A stretch of DNA of 36,822 bases from Rickettsiales bacterium (GCA_947459535.1 CANHDY010000005.1:1-36822), one strand, 5' to 3'. Counted from the first letter of the stretch, positions 26,110 to 35,839 are shown. Notes: generated from the letters alone by a model not told the origin. Numbers and translations are program-made.

Positions 26110-26985
26110 ATGAGCACAAAAGATACCACACCGCCCGAACTGAAAGCCTTCCGCGACCGCATTGATGCGGTGGATGACCAGCTGATTGCGCTTTTTAAGC
26201 AGCGCGCGGGCATTGTGCGCGAAGTGGGGCGCTACAAACATCGCGTCAAGCCGGGCATCTGCCCCATTCGTCCGGCGCGTGAGGCGCATATGGTGGCGCG
26301 GATCGCCGCGGCATTTGCCGGCAGCGAGTTCAGCCCGGCCGCTGCGGCCACGCTGTGGCGCACGTTGATTGGCGCCTCCACCGCCATGGAAGCGCCACTG
26401 CCGATTGCCGCGGCCACCAGCGCCGGTGATGATTCGCTTTACTGGCTGGCGCGGGAATATTTCGGGCCATTCCTGCCGATCAGCCGTCAGCCCACCGCCC
26501 GGCGCGCTGTCAGCGAAGTCTTTGACGGCCGGGCATCGGTCTGTGTGCTGCCGTTGATACAAGCAGACGAGCAGGAAAGCTGGTGGCCACTGCTGATGCA
26601 GGAGCGCGAGGTGCCGCTGCGTGTCTTTGCGCATGTGCCCTACACTTATTTTTCAGGCGATGAGAAATCCAGAGTTGGCGGCTTTGCGGTAGCGGCGCTC
26701 GAAACAGAAATCACCGGCGATGATCGCACGCTGGTAGTGCTTGAAACATCCCACGATGTAAGCCAGAGCCGCTTGAATAGTGCGCTGGAGGCGGCGGCGC
26801 TGGATGCGCGCTGGCTGCACACGGCCAGCCCGGGCACAGCCAGACGCCAGCACGTGCTGGATGTGGCGGGTTTTCTCAGCGAAAACAGCGAGGCGATCAC
26901 AGGTCTGAAAAAGGTTCTGGAACCGGCACTTGAGCGGGTGTATATCCTCGGCCATTATGCTTCTCCCATCATCCTTACGACCTGA
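26110..26985 (+). CDS. Chorismate mutase with degenerate prephenate dehydratase/ACT-like C-terminus
   Basis: A 291-residue protein. Residues 8-92 are an AroQ-type chorismate mutase helical domain that converts chorismate to prephenate. The active-site set Arg15, Arg32, Lys43, Arg57 and Glu58 is visible. Residues about 95-215 look like a shortened, eroded prephenate dehydratase region (LAREYFG, then VFDGRASVCVLPL), without a clear Thr-Arg-Phe motif. Residues about 205-285 resemble an ACT regulatory domain, ending VYILGHYASP, comparable to the VLGSYP end of PheA. It appears to be a relic or regulatory P-protein. It is followed 4 bases later by hisC, then tyrC. ATG 26110 is used. An ATG at 26029 would overlap the metX promoter zone. 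Confidence 0.85.
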   Translation: MSTKDTTPPELKAFRDRIDAVDDQLIALFKQRAGIVREVGRYKHRVKPGICPIRPAREAHMVARIAAAFAGSEFSPAAAATLWRTLIGASTAMEAPLPIAAATSAGDDSLYWLAREYFGPFLPISRQPTARRAVSEVFDGRASVCVLPLIQADEQESWWPLLMQEREVPLRVFAHVPYTYFSGDEKSRVGGFAVAALETEITGDDRTLVVLETSHDVSQSRLNSALEAAALDARWLHTASPGTARRQHVLDVAGFLSENSEAITGLKKVLEPALERVYILGHYASPIILTT

Positions 26986-26989
26986 CCCT

Positions 26990-28075
26990 ATGCCCCAGCT
27001 TTCACCCAAACCCGGTATTCTTGATATCGCTCCCTATGTGGGCGGCAAATCCAGCACGCGGCCGGGCGTCAAAACCATCAAACTTTCTTCCAACGAAAAC
27101 CCGCTCGGTGCCAGCCCGCTGGCGGCGAGCGCCTATAGTGCAGCCGCCGCGACCCTTCACCGCTATCCGGATGGCAGCGCGGCCAAGCTGCGCGAGGCGA
27201 TTAAGCATGTGCATGGCCTGCCTGCAGAAAATTTAATCTGCGGCGCCGGCTCCGATGAGCTGATTGGCCTGCTCATCCATGCCTATGCCGGAGTGGGTGA
27301 TGAGGTGCTGATGAGCCGCCATGGGTTTCTCATGTATCAGATCTACGCGCAGGGCTTTGGCGCCAGCGTGGTGATGGCACCGGAAAAAAATCTCCATACT
27401 GATGTTGATGCCATGCTTGCGGCAGTCAGCCCGCGCACGCGCATCGTGTTTGTGGCCAACCCGAACAACCCCACCGGCACCTACCTGCCGCGCTCAGAGC
27501 TCCACCGTCTTCATGCGGGCCTGCCTTCGAATGTGCTGCTGGTGATTGACGATGCCTACAGCGAGTATGTGACGGCCGATGATTACAGCGATGGCCATGA
27601 GCTGGTGCGCCACGGCAATGTCTGCGCGCTGCACACTTTTTCTAAAATTCATGGGCTTTCTGCGCTGCGCGTGGGCTGGGGCGTAACCAGCGCTGAGATT
27701 GCTTCGGTCATCGGACGCATACGCGGGCCATTCAATCTCTCCACCCCTGCCATCGAGGCCGCCGCCGCCGCCATCATGGATGAGACCTTCATCCGCACCT
27801 CGCGTGATACGAATAACCAGCAGCTGGCATGGATGCAGCGTGAGCTGAGCGCGCTTGGGCTGCAGGTCGTGCCGAGTGTCACCAATTTCGTGCTGGTACG
27901 TTTCGCTGGCGAACCTCATAGCGCTAAACAAGCCAATAGCTACCTCACCGAGCGCGGCATCATCCCGCGTGAGGTCGCGAGCTATGGACTTGCGGATTAT
28001 CTTCGTATCAGCATCGGCCTTGCGCAGGAAAACCGCGCCGTTATCGATACTCTCAAGCAATTTCTGGGGCGCTGA
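26990..28075 (+). CDS. hisC: Histidinol-phosphate / aromatic aminotransferase
   Basis: PLP-dependent class I/II aminotransferase of 361 residues. The N-terminal part has IKLSSNENPLG and LHRYPDG, the middle NPNNPTGTYL, and the PLP lysine is Lys219 in HTFSKIHGLSALRVGWG. These are family marks of HisC. HisC acts on imidazole-acetol phosphate in histidine synthesis. HisC homologues placed next to tyrC often also transaminate phenylpyruvate or 4-hydroxyphenylpyruvate, and the position between chorismate mutase and prephenate dehydrogenase suggests that role. ATG 26990 is used, since the ORF extension upstream overlaps the previous gene. It ends in a TGATG overlap with tyrC. Confidence 0.92.
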   Translation: MPQLSPKPGILDIAPYVGGKSSTRPGVKTIKLSSNENPLGASPLAASAYSAAAATLHRYPDGSAAKLREAIKHVHGLPAENLICGAGSDELIGLLIHAYAGVGDEVLMSRHGFLMYQIYAQGFGASVVMAPEKNLHTDVDAMLAAVSPRTRIVFVANPNNPTGTYLPRSELHRLHAGLPSNVLLVIDDAYSEYVTADDYSDGHELVRHGNVCALHTFSKIHGLSALRVGWGVTSAEIASVIGRIRGPFNLSTPAIEAAAAAIMDETFIRTSRDTNNQQLAWMQRELSALGLQVVPSVTNFVLVRFAGEPHSAKQANSYLTERGIIPREVASYGLADYLRISIGLAQENRAVIDTLKQFLGR

Positions 28076-29160
28076 TGTTTCTTTTCGAACGCATCACCAT
28101 CATCGGCCTCGGGCTCATCGGCAGCTCGCTGGCACGCGCCATCAGGCAGCAAGAGCTATCCGGCACGCTTGTTGGCTGTGATCAGGATGAAGAGTCGCTA
28201 CTCTATGCGCGCTCGCACAAGCTGGTGGATCTTGCGCTGCGTGATCCTGCCACTGCCGTGAAGCAATCCGATCTGGTGATTCTCGCTGTACCCCCAGGCA
28301 GCATGGGCGATGTCGCAAAACAGATGCGCCCAGGCCTTCGCAAAGGCGCGATTGTGATGGACACCGCCTCAGTGAAGCAGCCGGTGATTGAATCCATCAG
28401 CGCGCAGCTGCCGACCACGGTGGATTTCATTCCCGCTCACCCGATTGCCGGCAGCGAACATGCTGGCATCAGCGCTGGCCGCGCGGATTTATTTTCCGGC
28501 CGGCGTGTCATCCTCACCCCGGCGGAGCCACTTCAGGGGCGTATGCTGGAGCTCATGACGCGCTTCTGGCAAAGCCTTGGCGCACGCGTCGAGGGTGTGC
28601 CGCCGCAGCTCCATGACACCATCTACGCCCATATCTCCCATCTGCCGCAGCTGCTCGCTTTTGCCACACGCGGCATCGTTCCTTCTGGCGGCCGCGAAAT
28701 ACTCGAGCGTTTCACGCGCCTGCAGGCGTCGCCGCCGGCGCTCTGGGCGGATATTTTTCTGCTGAACCGCGAGCCGCTGCTCGCAGCGCTGGATCGCTAC
28801 ATGGATGCGCTATGGCATATTAAAAGCGAGCTATTGCAGGCGCCTAAGGATGAAGGTAGCCAAAGCGATGAAGCCATGGTGCGCAGTATGCTGCTACCGC
28901 GCATTCTGGCGGCGTGCCTTGTCACCACCGTCATGGAATGTGAAAAAAAGCTCGGCTTCAGTTTCTCGCGCTACAGCGGGCAGGGATTCAAGGATTTCAC
29001 CGCGCCAGCGAGCGAAACGCCTGACGGGGATATCGAACAGATTTCGAACCACTACCTGTCCACCCTTGCCCTGCTTCAGCAGGTTCTGGACACGCTCAGC
29101 AAACTGCGCGAACTGCTTTCCGGCGGGCAGCTATCATCACTTTCCTCAGCGCTCAAATAG
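28075..29160 (+). CDS. tyrC: Prephenate/arogenate dehydrogenase
   Basis: NAD(P)-dependent oxidative decarboxylation of prephenate (or arogenate) toward tyrosine, 361 residues. The Rossmann motif GLGLIGSSLAR (11-21) is at the start. Family elements SVKQPVIE, FIPAHPIAGSEHAG and HDTIYAHISHLPQLLAFA follow, the last containing catalytic-region His residues. GQGFKDFTAPA is near the C-terminus. The C-terminal helical domain is about 50-60 residues longer than in minimal enzymes. It is coupled to hisC by a one-base stop/start overlap. Its 3' end overlaps the convergent HAD phosphatase gene by 15 bases. Confidence 0.93.
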   Translation: MFLFERITIIGLGLIGSSLARAIRQQELSGTLVGCDQDEESLLYARSHKLVDLALRDPATAVKQSDLVILAVPPGSMGDVAKQMRPGLRKGAIVMDTASVKQPVIESISAQLPTTVDFIPAHPIAGSEHAGISAGRADLFSGRRVILTPAEPLQGRMLELMTRFWQSLGARVEGVPPQLHDTIYAHISHLPQLLAFATRGIVPSGGREILERFTRLQASPPALWADIFLLNREPLLAALDRYMDALWHIKSELLQAPKDEGSQSDEAMVRSMLLPRILAACLVTTVMECEKKLGFSFSRYSGQGFKDFTAPASETPDGDIEQISNHYLSTLALLQQVLDTLSKLRELLSGGQLSSLSSALK

Positions 29161-29811
29161 CCGCAAGGTCTGGTTGTGATCGCGCACATGCGCGTCATAA
29201 GCAAAGCCGAGAAAATGGGTCGCGCTGTAATCAGGGTGCGTGGCCGCATGCTCACCATATAAAATCGCTGTGCAGCCAGTATTGTGCGCGCATTCAAGAT
29301 CAATATCGCTATCGCCGATAAACCACACATCTCTGGCGGGTTTAATCTGGGTTTTTTCAAACGCCATATGCACCGGGTCCACAAAGGGTTTATCGCGGCG
29401 CGCATCGTCCGCGCCCACCACATGGTCAAACCAGCTCTGCCAGCCAATATGCTGCACTTCCTGCCTCAGGTTTGGTCCTTTTTTATTACTCACCACCACG
29501 CAGTAAAGCCCCTGCTCCTTCACGCGCGCAAGCACTTCCTCAGCACGCGGAAGCGCTTCCAGCCGGTCGAGATGATGCTTGCGATAGTGGCGCTGATAGA
29601 TCTCACCGGCCTGTTGCCAATGCTGCCCAAAAATTTCAGGGAATGAATCGCGCATCGATTTACGCACGCGGTTTTTGGTCTGCTCGAAGCTCCAGGGCTG
29701 CTGCCCCATTTCTTCAAACGTGGCCACCAGCGCGGCGTGGATAATCGGCCAGGTGTTCACCAGCGTGTTATCCCAGTCAAAAATCACTGCTCTTGGTTCA
29801 GTTAAGGTCAT
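29146..29811 (-). CDS. HAD-family phosphatase (phosphoglycolate phosphatase-like)
   Basis: A 221-residue haloacid dehalogenase superfamily hydrolase. Motif I is FDWDNTLVNTW with Asp12 as nucleophile and Asp14, motif II is the VVSNKKG Ser, motif III is the Lys in RRDKPF, and motif IV is GDSDIDLECA. The cap domain is helical (about 20-90). It resembles Gph but the substrate is not certain. ATG 29811 was chosen because AGGA lies about 9 bases upstream and it gives a 14-base overlap with the transaminase gene. The ATG at 29850 would overlap it by 53 bases. It is the last gene of the long minus-strand operon. Confidence 0.88.
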   Translation of the reverse strand: MTLTEPRAVIFDWDNTLVNTWPIIHAALVATFEEMGQQPWSFEQTKNRVRKSMRDSFPEIFGQHWQQAGEIYQRHYRKHHLDRLEALPRAEEVLARVKEQGLYCVVVSNKKGPNLRQEVQHIGWQSWFDHVVGADDARRDKPFVDPVHMAFEKTQIKPARDVWFIGDSDIDLECAHNTGCTAILYGEHAATHPDYSATHFLGFAYDAHVRDHNQTLRLFER

Positions 29812-30676
29812 CGCGGCGAAATCCTGTGCTGGTGAAAACATGCTGGTCATAGAGCGCCTGAAGCTGGCGCGTCACGCTGCCAACCTCGCCGCTGCCGATT
29901 GGTTTGCCATCGAGCGATACCACCGGCAGCACATTAATGCTCGTTGAGGTGATAAATGCCTCGCGCGCGGCCATGGCCTCGGCGGGGCTGAAAGGCCGCT
30001 CGGTAACCTGAAAACCGCCGGCGCGTGCAAGCCCAAGCAGCACATCGCGGGTAATGCCGCCGAGAATGCGCTCATCGGCCGGGTGGGTAATGATATGGCC
30101 GTCATCATTCACAATATAGCTGTTGGAAACAGCGCCTTCGGTCATCATGCCGTCGGTCGCCACCAGCCACGCCTCGCGTGCGCCGCTTCTGGCGGCTTCC
30201 TGTTTTGCCAGCACATTGGCAAGTAGCGAGATGGATTTAATATCCCTGCGCGCCCAGCGCTGGTCAGGCTGGCTGATCACAGCAACGCCGCGCAGCACCT
30301 CAGCCGGTTTAGGAAATTTCGCCGCACCCACCGTCATCACCAGCGACGGCCGAGCCGATTTCGGAAAAGCGTGGTCACGCCGTGCCACCCCCCGGCTTAT
30401 CTGCAGATACAGCCCGCCATGCTCGCGGTTGTTTCGGGCAATCAGCTCATCAATCACCAGCGCCAGCGCTGCGCGGCTCATCGGCGCGGCAATGGCCAGC
30501 GCTTTCAGGCTGCGTTCAAGGCGGGCAAAGTGCAGCTCGCCATCCAGCAGACGGCGATGATAAAACGCGATATACTCATAAATCCCATCAGAAAACTGAT
30601 AGCCGCGATCTTCAATCGGCACCACCGCATGCGACTGCGCCACAAAACGACCATTCACATAGGCAATACGCGCCAC
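29798..30676 (-). CDS. dat: D-amino acid aminotransferase (class IV PLP enzyme)
   Basis: Fold-type IV PLP transaminase of 292 residues, most like D-alanine aminotransferase, which links D-Ala and D-Glu pools for peptidoglycan. Visible are the start YVNGRFV, EDRGYQFSDGIYEYI, the PLP lysine Lys147 in RRDIKSISLLANVLAKQ, MTEGAVSNSYIV and LGGITRDVLL. The RDIKS context and length fit the D-amino acid group better than branched-chain transaminase or aminodeoxychorismate lyase, but specificity is inferred. It starts 8 bases after the stop of the glycosyltransferase/epimerase fusion, so it probably belongs to the same transcript. Confidence 0.88.
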   Translation of the reverse strand: MARIAYVNGRFVAQSHAVVPIEDRGYQFSDGIYEYIAFYHRRLLDGELHFARLERSLKALAIAAPMSRAALALVIDELIARNNREHGGLYLQISRGVARRDHAFPKSARPSLVMTVGAAKFPKPAEVLRGVAVISQPDQRWARRDIKSISLLANVLAKQEAARSGAREAWLVATDGMMTEGAVSNSYIVNDDGHIITHPADERILGGITRDVLLGLARAGGFQVTERPFSPAEAMAAREAFITSTSINVLPVVSLDGKPIGSGEVGSVTRQLQALYDQHVFTSTGFRRDDLN

Positions 30677-30684
30677 AAATCCCC

Positions 30685-32493
30685 CTAATACCCCTCAATG
30701 TCTTTCATACCACCGCTCAGGAAGCGGCGGCCGTAATAGCCGAAATCGCGCGCGGCGTCATCATGGAAAAACATCAGATCATCATTCATCCGGCGGGCGA
30801 TCTCGCCGTTGATATGTTTTTTGCGTGTCATCACGCCGACCATATCAAGAATAAACGGCAAGGTCGTATTCTCTTCAATTCGTGGGCGCCTGCCGCAGAC
30901 AGCGAAGATACGCTCGAGCATCGCACGGTAGGTCAGCACCTCACCGCCGCTCACATTATACGCCTTGCCATAAGCGGCTTTGCAGTTCACCAGCTTCACC
31001 GCAGCGGAGCCAAGATCGTCCGCATGCACTGGCTGGCGTTTACCCACCGCCGGCGGGTAGACCGGCAGAAAATTGAGAAAACCAATCAGCTTGGCCAGCG
31101 AGGTCACATTCACATCCAGCCCCACACCATAGGTCATGGTTGGGCGCAGAATAGTACATTTCATACCCATCTGCGCGGTGCGCTCCAGCGTATCACGCTC
31201 GGCGCGCGCCAGCTTCTCCACCAGCCCCTGCTCATAACTATTGCGCGAGAGCACCTTGCCAAACACCGAGGTCGAGCCAAACGCAATCACCCGCGCCACC
31301 TCTGCCTGCTTAAGCAGTGCCAGCGTCGGCGGCAGGTGCCACAGCGGCGCGCAATGCACCACCACATCCACCAGATAGCCGTCAAGATGCAGTTCGTCAT
31401 CGGTCAAATCGCCCTTCAGCCAGCGCAGATGCTCATGCTCAAAAGCAATCGGGTCGCTGCGGCTGATCGCCAGCACACCGGCGCCCGCGGCAATCATGTG
31501 TTTCACCACACTCAGGCCAACCTGGCTGGTCGCGCCGGTCACCAGCACCGTTTTACCGGCCAGTTCGCCGGTGACGGGCAGGTCAGCAAGGCCGGATGCC
31601 AGCACCATGAGCCGTTTATCGGCAATGCTGTGCGACATAGCGTAGCTCGGCCGCGCTTTCACACTCAGCCAGTAACGGGTGACGCGCCATGCCATCACCA
31701 GCAGCGCCGCCAGCCGCACCAGCAGCATCATCCCCGGCGGGTAGCCAGCTGCGAAATGCTTGGAAAAATAATGCACCACCCCGCGCATACGCTGCCATTC
31801 AAGACGATAACGTCTGCTGTTATCATTCGTATTCAGCCGGGTGACGCGTATGTTAGTAGCAAGCAATGTGCGGCCGCCAATACGGTGCACACGTTGGCAC
31901 AAATCCATGCCAGCGCCACGCACCACATACGCCTCATCGAGCCCGCCAAGCTGCTGATAATCCTTGCGGCGCAAGCACAGGCAGGCGCCAGAAACCGCAG
32001 GCACCAGCTGCACCCCCGCACTAAGCTCGACAGGCGCTGGATTTTTTTTGCCAAAAGGCCATAGCCTTGCCAGTGCCGAGCGCGCAGAAAGAAGGCTGCG
32101 CGCTTGGTCGCCCATCAGCTGACCGCGTGCATTACGCGTGGCAGCGCCTACCAGCACCGCATCGCTATGCGACTCAAACGCAGCCATCATGGTTTCAATC
32201 GCCGCGGGCGGCAGCAGACAGTCAGGATTCAGTAGCAGCACATAATAGCCGCTGGCCTGCTGAACTCCGAGATTAGATCCTTTGGCATAGCCGACGTTCC
32301 CGTGGCCGCTCACCACCTTCAGGCGGCGCTCGGTCAGCGCGAGCTGGCGCAGCCGCGCAAGCACATCCGGCGGGTTTCCATTATCCACCACCACCAGCTC
32401 AGCAAGCTGTTTCTGCCTCAGCACACTGCTGATGGAGGCAAAAAGAATTGCCCCCGTGTGATACGACACCATCACAACGCTGGTCGTGGTCAT
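30685..32493 (-). CDS. Glycosyltransferase family 2 / NAD-dependent epimerase fusion
   Basis: A 602-residue two-domain protein. Residues 1-250 are a rhamnosyltransferase-like GT2 domain with VMVSYHTG, VVVDNGN, LLLNPDC (87-93) and GAGMDLCQR. A membrane-associated stretch (about 255-277) follows. Residues 313-600 form an extended SDR domain with nucleotide motif GATSQVG (320-326), FGSTSVFG and LRPTMTYG. In the catalytic region Tyr420 and Lys427 are seven residues apart instead of the usual four, so activity is uncertain. The start ATG 32493 overlaps the rfbC stop as ATGA and has GGAG about 6 bases upstream. Position after rfbBADC suggests transfer of rhamnose or a derived sugar in surface polysaccharide synthesis. 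Confidence 0.88.
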   Translation of the reverse strand: MTTTSVVMVSYHTGAILFASISSVLRQKQLAELVVVDNGNPPDVLARLRQLALTERRLKVVSGHGNVGYAKGSNLGVQQASGYYVLLLNPDCLLPPAAIETMMAAFESHSDAVLVGAATRNARGQLMGDQARSLLSARSALARLWPFGKKNPAPVELSAGVQLVPAVSGACLCLRRKDYQQLGGLDEAYVVRGAGMDLCQRVHRIGGRTLLATNIRVTRLNTNDNSRRYRLEWQRMRGVVHYFSKHFAAGYPPGMMLLVRLAALLVMAWRVTRYWLSVKARPSYAMSHSIADKRLMVLASGLADLPVTGELAGKTVLVTGATSQVGLSVVKHMIAAGAGVLAISRSDPIAFEHEHLRWLKGDLTDDELHLDGYLVDVVVHCAPLWHLPPTLALLKQAEVARVIAFGSTSVFGKVLSRNSYEQGLVEKLARAERDTLERTAQMGMKCTILRPTMTYGVGLDVNVTSLAKLIGFLNFLPVYPPAVGKRQPVHADDLGSAAVKLVNCKAAYGKAYNVSGGEVLTYRAMLERIFAVCGRRPRIEENTTLPFILDMVGVMTRKKHINGEIARRMNDDLMFFHDDAARDFGYYGRRFLSGGMKDIEGY

Positions 32494-33050
32494 GCGGCGC
32501 TCCATCTGGGTGGATTGGCACAATATTCCTGCCAGCTTAGCTGCTGGGTATCGCGCGCGGAAAGAACCGGATTTTGAACCGGCCACGCAATCGCCAGCGC
32601 CGCATCATCAAAACGAATACCACCCTCGCCCTCGCGGCGATACGGCGCATCAACTTTGTATACCACATCCGCCGGTTCATCGCCCATCACGCAGAAACCA
32701 TGGGCAAACCCAGCGGGCACCCACAGCAGCAGACCGTTCATGTCCGAAAGCTCAAGGCCGACATGGCGACCAAATGTCGGTGAATGCGGCCGAATATCCA
32801 CCGCCACATCAAAAATCCGCCCACGAGTCACCCCCACCAGCTTGCCTTGTGCCGGCTCGTGCTGATAGTGCAGCCCGCGCAGCACACCCGGCGCTGAGCG
32901 CGAGTGATTATCCTGAACAAAATCATGCGCAAGGCCATGCGCTGCCCACTGGCTGGCCTGAAAGCGCTCAACAAAAAAACCGCGCTCGTCCCCCAGCACA
33001 TTCAGCTGAATCACCTTGAGGTCAGCGATCGGAGTATCAATCACGCGCAT
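32490..33050 (-). CDS. rfbC: dTDP-4-dehydrorhamnose 3,5-epimerase
   Basis: Third step of dTDP-L-rhamnose synthesis. The 186-residue cupin protein has DERGFFVERF, the catalytic His in VLRGLHYQ, VAVDIRP, WVPAGFAHGF, and the VVYKVDAPYRREGEGGIRFDD segment with the catalytic Tyr region. Length is standard. It overlaps rfbD by 14 bases at its start and the fusion gene by 4 bases at its end. Confidence 0.96.
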   Translation of the reverse strand: MRVIDTPIADLKVIQLNVLGDERGFFVERFQASQWAAHGLAHDFVQDNHSRSAPGVLRGLHYQHEPAQGKLVGVTRGRIFDVAVDIRPHSPTFGRHVGLELSDMNGLLLWVPAGFAHGFCVMGDEPADVVYKVDAPYRREGEGGIRFDDAALAIAWPVQNPVLSARDTQQLSWQEYCANPPRWSAA

Positions 33051-33951
33051 GGGAAAACTTCACCCTGAAACAAGCCTCAAGCCCGCACATCCATTCATCC
33101 ATGGCGACTCCAAGAACCCGCTTTGCCTTCTCGCAGCTAAGCCGCGAGTTCTTCGGGCGCGCGGCTGGCACGGGGTAGTCAGAGGTCGCAATTGGCAGAA
33201 CCTGCTGGCATGTCAGGCTGTAGTTCTGAACCGAATTCATGGCTCTGGCAAGCGTAAAAATTGCCGTCGCAAAGCCATGCCAGCTGGTTTCGCCGGCCGC
33301 CGCCAGATGATAAACGCCGCGAGGAAAAACCGGCTGAGAAAGTGCCGCCTCCAGCCCAGCCACCAGCTCGCGGGCAAACATCGGCACATAGGTTGGCGCG
33401 CCGATCTGATCCGCCACCACACGCAGCGTCTCGCGCTCTTTCATCAGCCGCAGCATGGTGTTAAAAAAGTTGTTGCCATGCGCGTCGTAAAGCCATGAGG
33501 TGCGAAAAATCAGATAATCACCACCGGCCTGCTCAATCAGCTGCTCACCCGCCAGCTTATGCGCGCCATAAGCATTCAGCGGCGCTGTCTGTTCATCTTC
33601 GCGGCGCGCGTGCTCGCCGCTGCCATCAAACACATAGTCGGTCGATACATGCACCAGCGGCAAGCCATGGCGCACGCACCATTGCGCCAGCTCGCCCACC
33701 GCCTCGGCATTGATACGCAGCGATATCGCCGCGCCTTCGCCCTGCGCCTTATCCACCTGCGTGTAGGCTGCGGCATTAATCACTGCATGCGGCCGCCCCT
33801 CGGCCAGCGCCAGCTCAAGCTGTTGTGTGAAGTCCGGCGCCATTAGATCAAGCTGCGGCAAGCCCACAAAACGCGCCTGCGAGCCCAGTTGCTCGCTCAG
33901 CGCCTGTGCCAGCTGGCCACCCACGCCCAGCACCAGATATCGGGCGGTCAT
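33037..33951 (-). CDS. rfbD: dTDP-4-dehydrorhamnose reductase
   Basis: Last step of dTDP-L-rhamnose synthesis, reducing dTDP-4-dehydrorhamnose with NAD(P)H (304 residues). The nucleotide-binding start is [12 protein letters not shown]. Then come [24 protein letters not shown], the catalytic pair in NAYGAHK (Tyr and Lys four apart), and FRTSWLY. It overlaps rfbA by four bases (ATGA) and rfbC by 14. Confidence 0.95.
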   Translation of the reverse strand: MTARYLVLGVGGQLAQALSEQLGSQARFVGLPQLDLMAPDFTQQLELALAEGRPHAVINAAAYTQVDKAQGEGAAISLRINAEAVGELAQWCVRHGLPLVHVSTDYVFDGSGEHARREDEQTAPLNAYGAHKLAGEQLIEQAGGDYLIFRTSWLYDAHGNNFFNTMLRLMKERETLRVVADQIGAPTYVPMFARELVAGLEAALSQPVFPRGVYHLAAAGETSWHGFATAIFTLARAMNSVQNYSLTCQQVLPIATSDYPVPAARPKNSRLSCEKAKRVLGVAMDEWMCGLEACFRVKFSHARD

Positions 33952-34826
33952 ACGCTGCCAAACTCGCGGGCAATGCTCGCAAGATAGGCGCCATAATCAC
34001 TCTTGCCATAGGCGGCAATCAGCGCCTTAAACTGCGTAAGGTCAATCAAGCCGCGACGAAGCGCCACTTCTTCAAGACAAGCAATTTTCACCCCCTGACG
34101 CGCCTCAATAATCTGCACATAGTGTGCGGCTTGCATCAGCGCGTCTGGCGTGCCGGTATCCAGCCATGCCGAGCCGCGGCCAAGCAGCTCAACCTGCAAT
34201 GCGCCACGCGCAAGATAGGCTTTATTGACATCCGTTATTTCCAGCTCGCCGCGCGGGGATGGCTTGAGTGATTCAGCAATCCTCACCACCTCTGCGTCAT
34301 AAAAATAAAGCCCGGTCACCGCATAGTTGGATTTAGGCTGTTTTGGTTTTTCTTCAATCGAGAGGGCTTTGCCCGCAGCATCCATCTCCACCACGCCATA
34401 GCGCTCAGGGTCACGCACCTGATAGGCAAATACGCGTGCGCCCTCACGCAGGATGGCCGCCTCTTCAAGTCGCTTGGTAAGCGACTGACCATAAAAAATA
34501 TTATCCCCCAGAATCAGGCACACCGGCGATCCGGCGATGAATTCACGGGCAATCAGAAATGCCTGAGCAATGCCTTCCGGCTTCGGTTGCTCGGCATAGT
34601 GCAGACGAAGGCCAAGCGCCGAGCCATCGCCAAGAAGTTCACGCATCAGGGGCAGATCGCGCGGGGTGGAAATAATCATCACCTCGCGAATACCCGCCAG
34701 CATGAGCACCGAAAGCGGATAAAACAACATCGGCTTATCATAAACCGGCAACATCTGCTTGCTGATGGCATTGGTCATCGGCGCAAGCCGTGTCCCAGCG
34801 CCGCCCGCCAGAATAATTCCCTTCAT
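33948..34826 (-). CDS. rfbA: Glucose-1-phosphate thymidylyltransferase
   Basis: First step of the pathway, joining dTTP and glucose-1-phosphate (292 residues). The N-terminal nucleotide-binding motif is [13 protein letters not shown], followed by [45 protein letters not shown] and [11 protein letters not shown], all standard. ATG 34826 is used: it overlaps the rfbB stop as ATGA and places the motif right at the N-terminus. A further ATG 9 codons upstream lies inside rfbB. Confidence 0.96.
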   Translation of the reverse strand: MKGIILAGGAGTRLAPMTNAISKQMLPVYDKPMLFYPLSVLMLAGIREVMIISTPRDLPLMRELLGDGSALGLRLHYAEQPKPEGIAQAFLIAREFIAGSPVCLILGDNIFYGQSLTKRLEEAAILREGARVFAYQVRDPERYGVVEMDAAGKALSIEEKPKQPKSNYAVTGLYFYDAEVVRIAESLKPSPRGELEITDVNKAYLARGALQVELLGRGSAWLDTGTPDALMQAAHYVQIIEARQGVKIACLEEVALRRGLIDLTQFKALIAAYGKSDYGAYLASIAREFGSV

Positions 34827-35839
34827 GCCGCCCTCCGGATGGCATCCACCCATGCGCGGTTATCCAGATACCAGCGAACCGTTGCCTCAAGCCCGCTCTC
34901 CAGCGTCATCTGCGGCAGGTAGCCAAGTTCACGCTGTGCCTTGCTATCATCAATCGCATAGCGACGGTCATGTCCGGGGCGATCCGCCACAAAAGTAATC
35001 TGCTGTGCATACGATACATTATCAGCACGCGGACAAAGCTTGTCCAGCAGCGCGCATAATTGTTTCACCATCGTAATATTCTGCGCTTCGGCACGGCCAC
35101 CAAAATCATACACCTCACCTGTTTTGCCCTGCGCCAGCGCCAGAAGCAGGCCGCGGCAATGATCGCTGACATGAATCCAGTCGCGAACATTAAGGCCATC
35201 GCCATAAACCGGAAGCGGCTTGCCCGCCAGCGCAGAGTCAATCATGCGCGGAATCAGTTTTTCCGGGTGCTGGCGGGGGCCATAATTATTCGTGCAATGG
35301 GTGATAAGGCACGGCAGGCCGTAAGTTTCAAACCATGCACGTGCGAGATGATCCGCCGCTGCTTTCGATGCGGAATAAGGCGAGTTCGGCCGCATCGGCG
35401 AGGTTTCACTGAAAGCACCCGTAGCGCCCAGCGAACCATACACCTCATCGGTGGAAACCTGCAGCACACGAAAACCTTCTGGCGCCTGCGGCTGATAAGC
35501 GCGGCAAGCTTCCAGCAGCGAAAATGTGCCGAGGATGTTCGTATCCATAAAATCACGCGGGCCGCTGATGGAGTTATCAACGTGCGACTCCGCCGCCATA
35601 TTCACCACCCAGCGCACGCGGTGTTCGCTGAGCAAACGCAGTACCAGCGACTGATCCCCAATATCGCCAACCACCAGCTGCCAGTTGCCGCGAATCCATT
35701 CCAGATTAGCGCGGCTGCCGGCGTAGGTAAGCTTATCGAGCACCACCACATGGTGTCCCGCCGCCACGCACGCGGCCACCATCGAGCTGCCAATAAAGCC
35801 AGCGCCGCCGGTGAGTAAAATGCTATGGCCTGCGCTCAT
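34823..35839 (-). CDS. rfbB: dTDP-glucose 4,6-dehydratase
   Basis: Second step of dTDP-L-rhamnose synthesis, making dTDP-4-keto-6-deoxyglucose (338 residues). It is an extended SDR enzyme with [12 protein letters not shown] at the start, [23 protein letters not shown] with the catalytic Asp-Glu pair, [11 protein letters not shown] with Tyr and Lys, and the [12 protein letters not shown] segment. It starts with a 4-base ATGA overlap with the tonB-like gene. Confidence 0.96.
   Translation of the reverse strand: MSAGHSILLTGGAGFIGSSMVAACVAAGHHVVVLDKLTYAGSRANLEWIRGNWQLVVGDIGDQSLVLRLLSEHRVRWVVNMAAESHVDNSISGPRDFMDTNILGTFSLLEACRAYQPQAPEGFRVLQVSTDEVYGSLGATGAFSETSPMRPNSPYSASKAAADHLARAWFETYGLPCLITHCTNNYGPRQHPEKLIPRMIDSALAGKPLPVYGDGLNVRDWIHVSDHCRGLLLALAQGKTGEVYDFGGRAEAQNITMVKQLCALLDKLCPRADNVSYAQQITFVADRPGHDRRYAIDDSKAQRELGYLPQMTLESGLEATVRWYLDNRAWVDAIRRAA

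Noticed and set aside
30382-32064. Long plus-strand open frame of 560 codons opposite the transaminase and fusion genes
   Set aside because: It lies antisense to two well-supported genes, is extremely rich in His, Gln and Arg, shows no domain, and has no ribosome binding site. It is a mirror of the coding strand's codon bias.
35060-35818. Plus-strand open frame of 252 codons opposite rfbB
   Set aside because: It is fully antisense to rfbB with low-complexity His/Arg/Ile composition and no recognisable motif.
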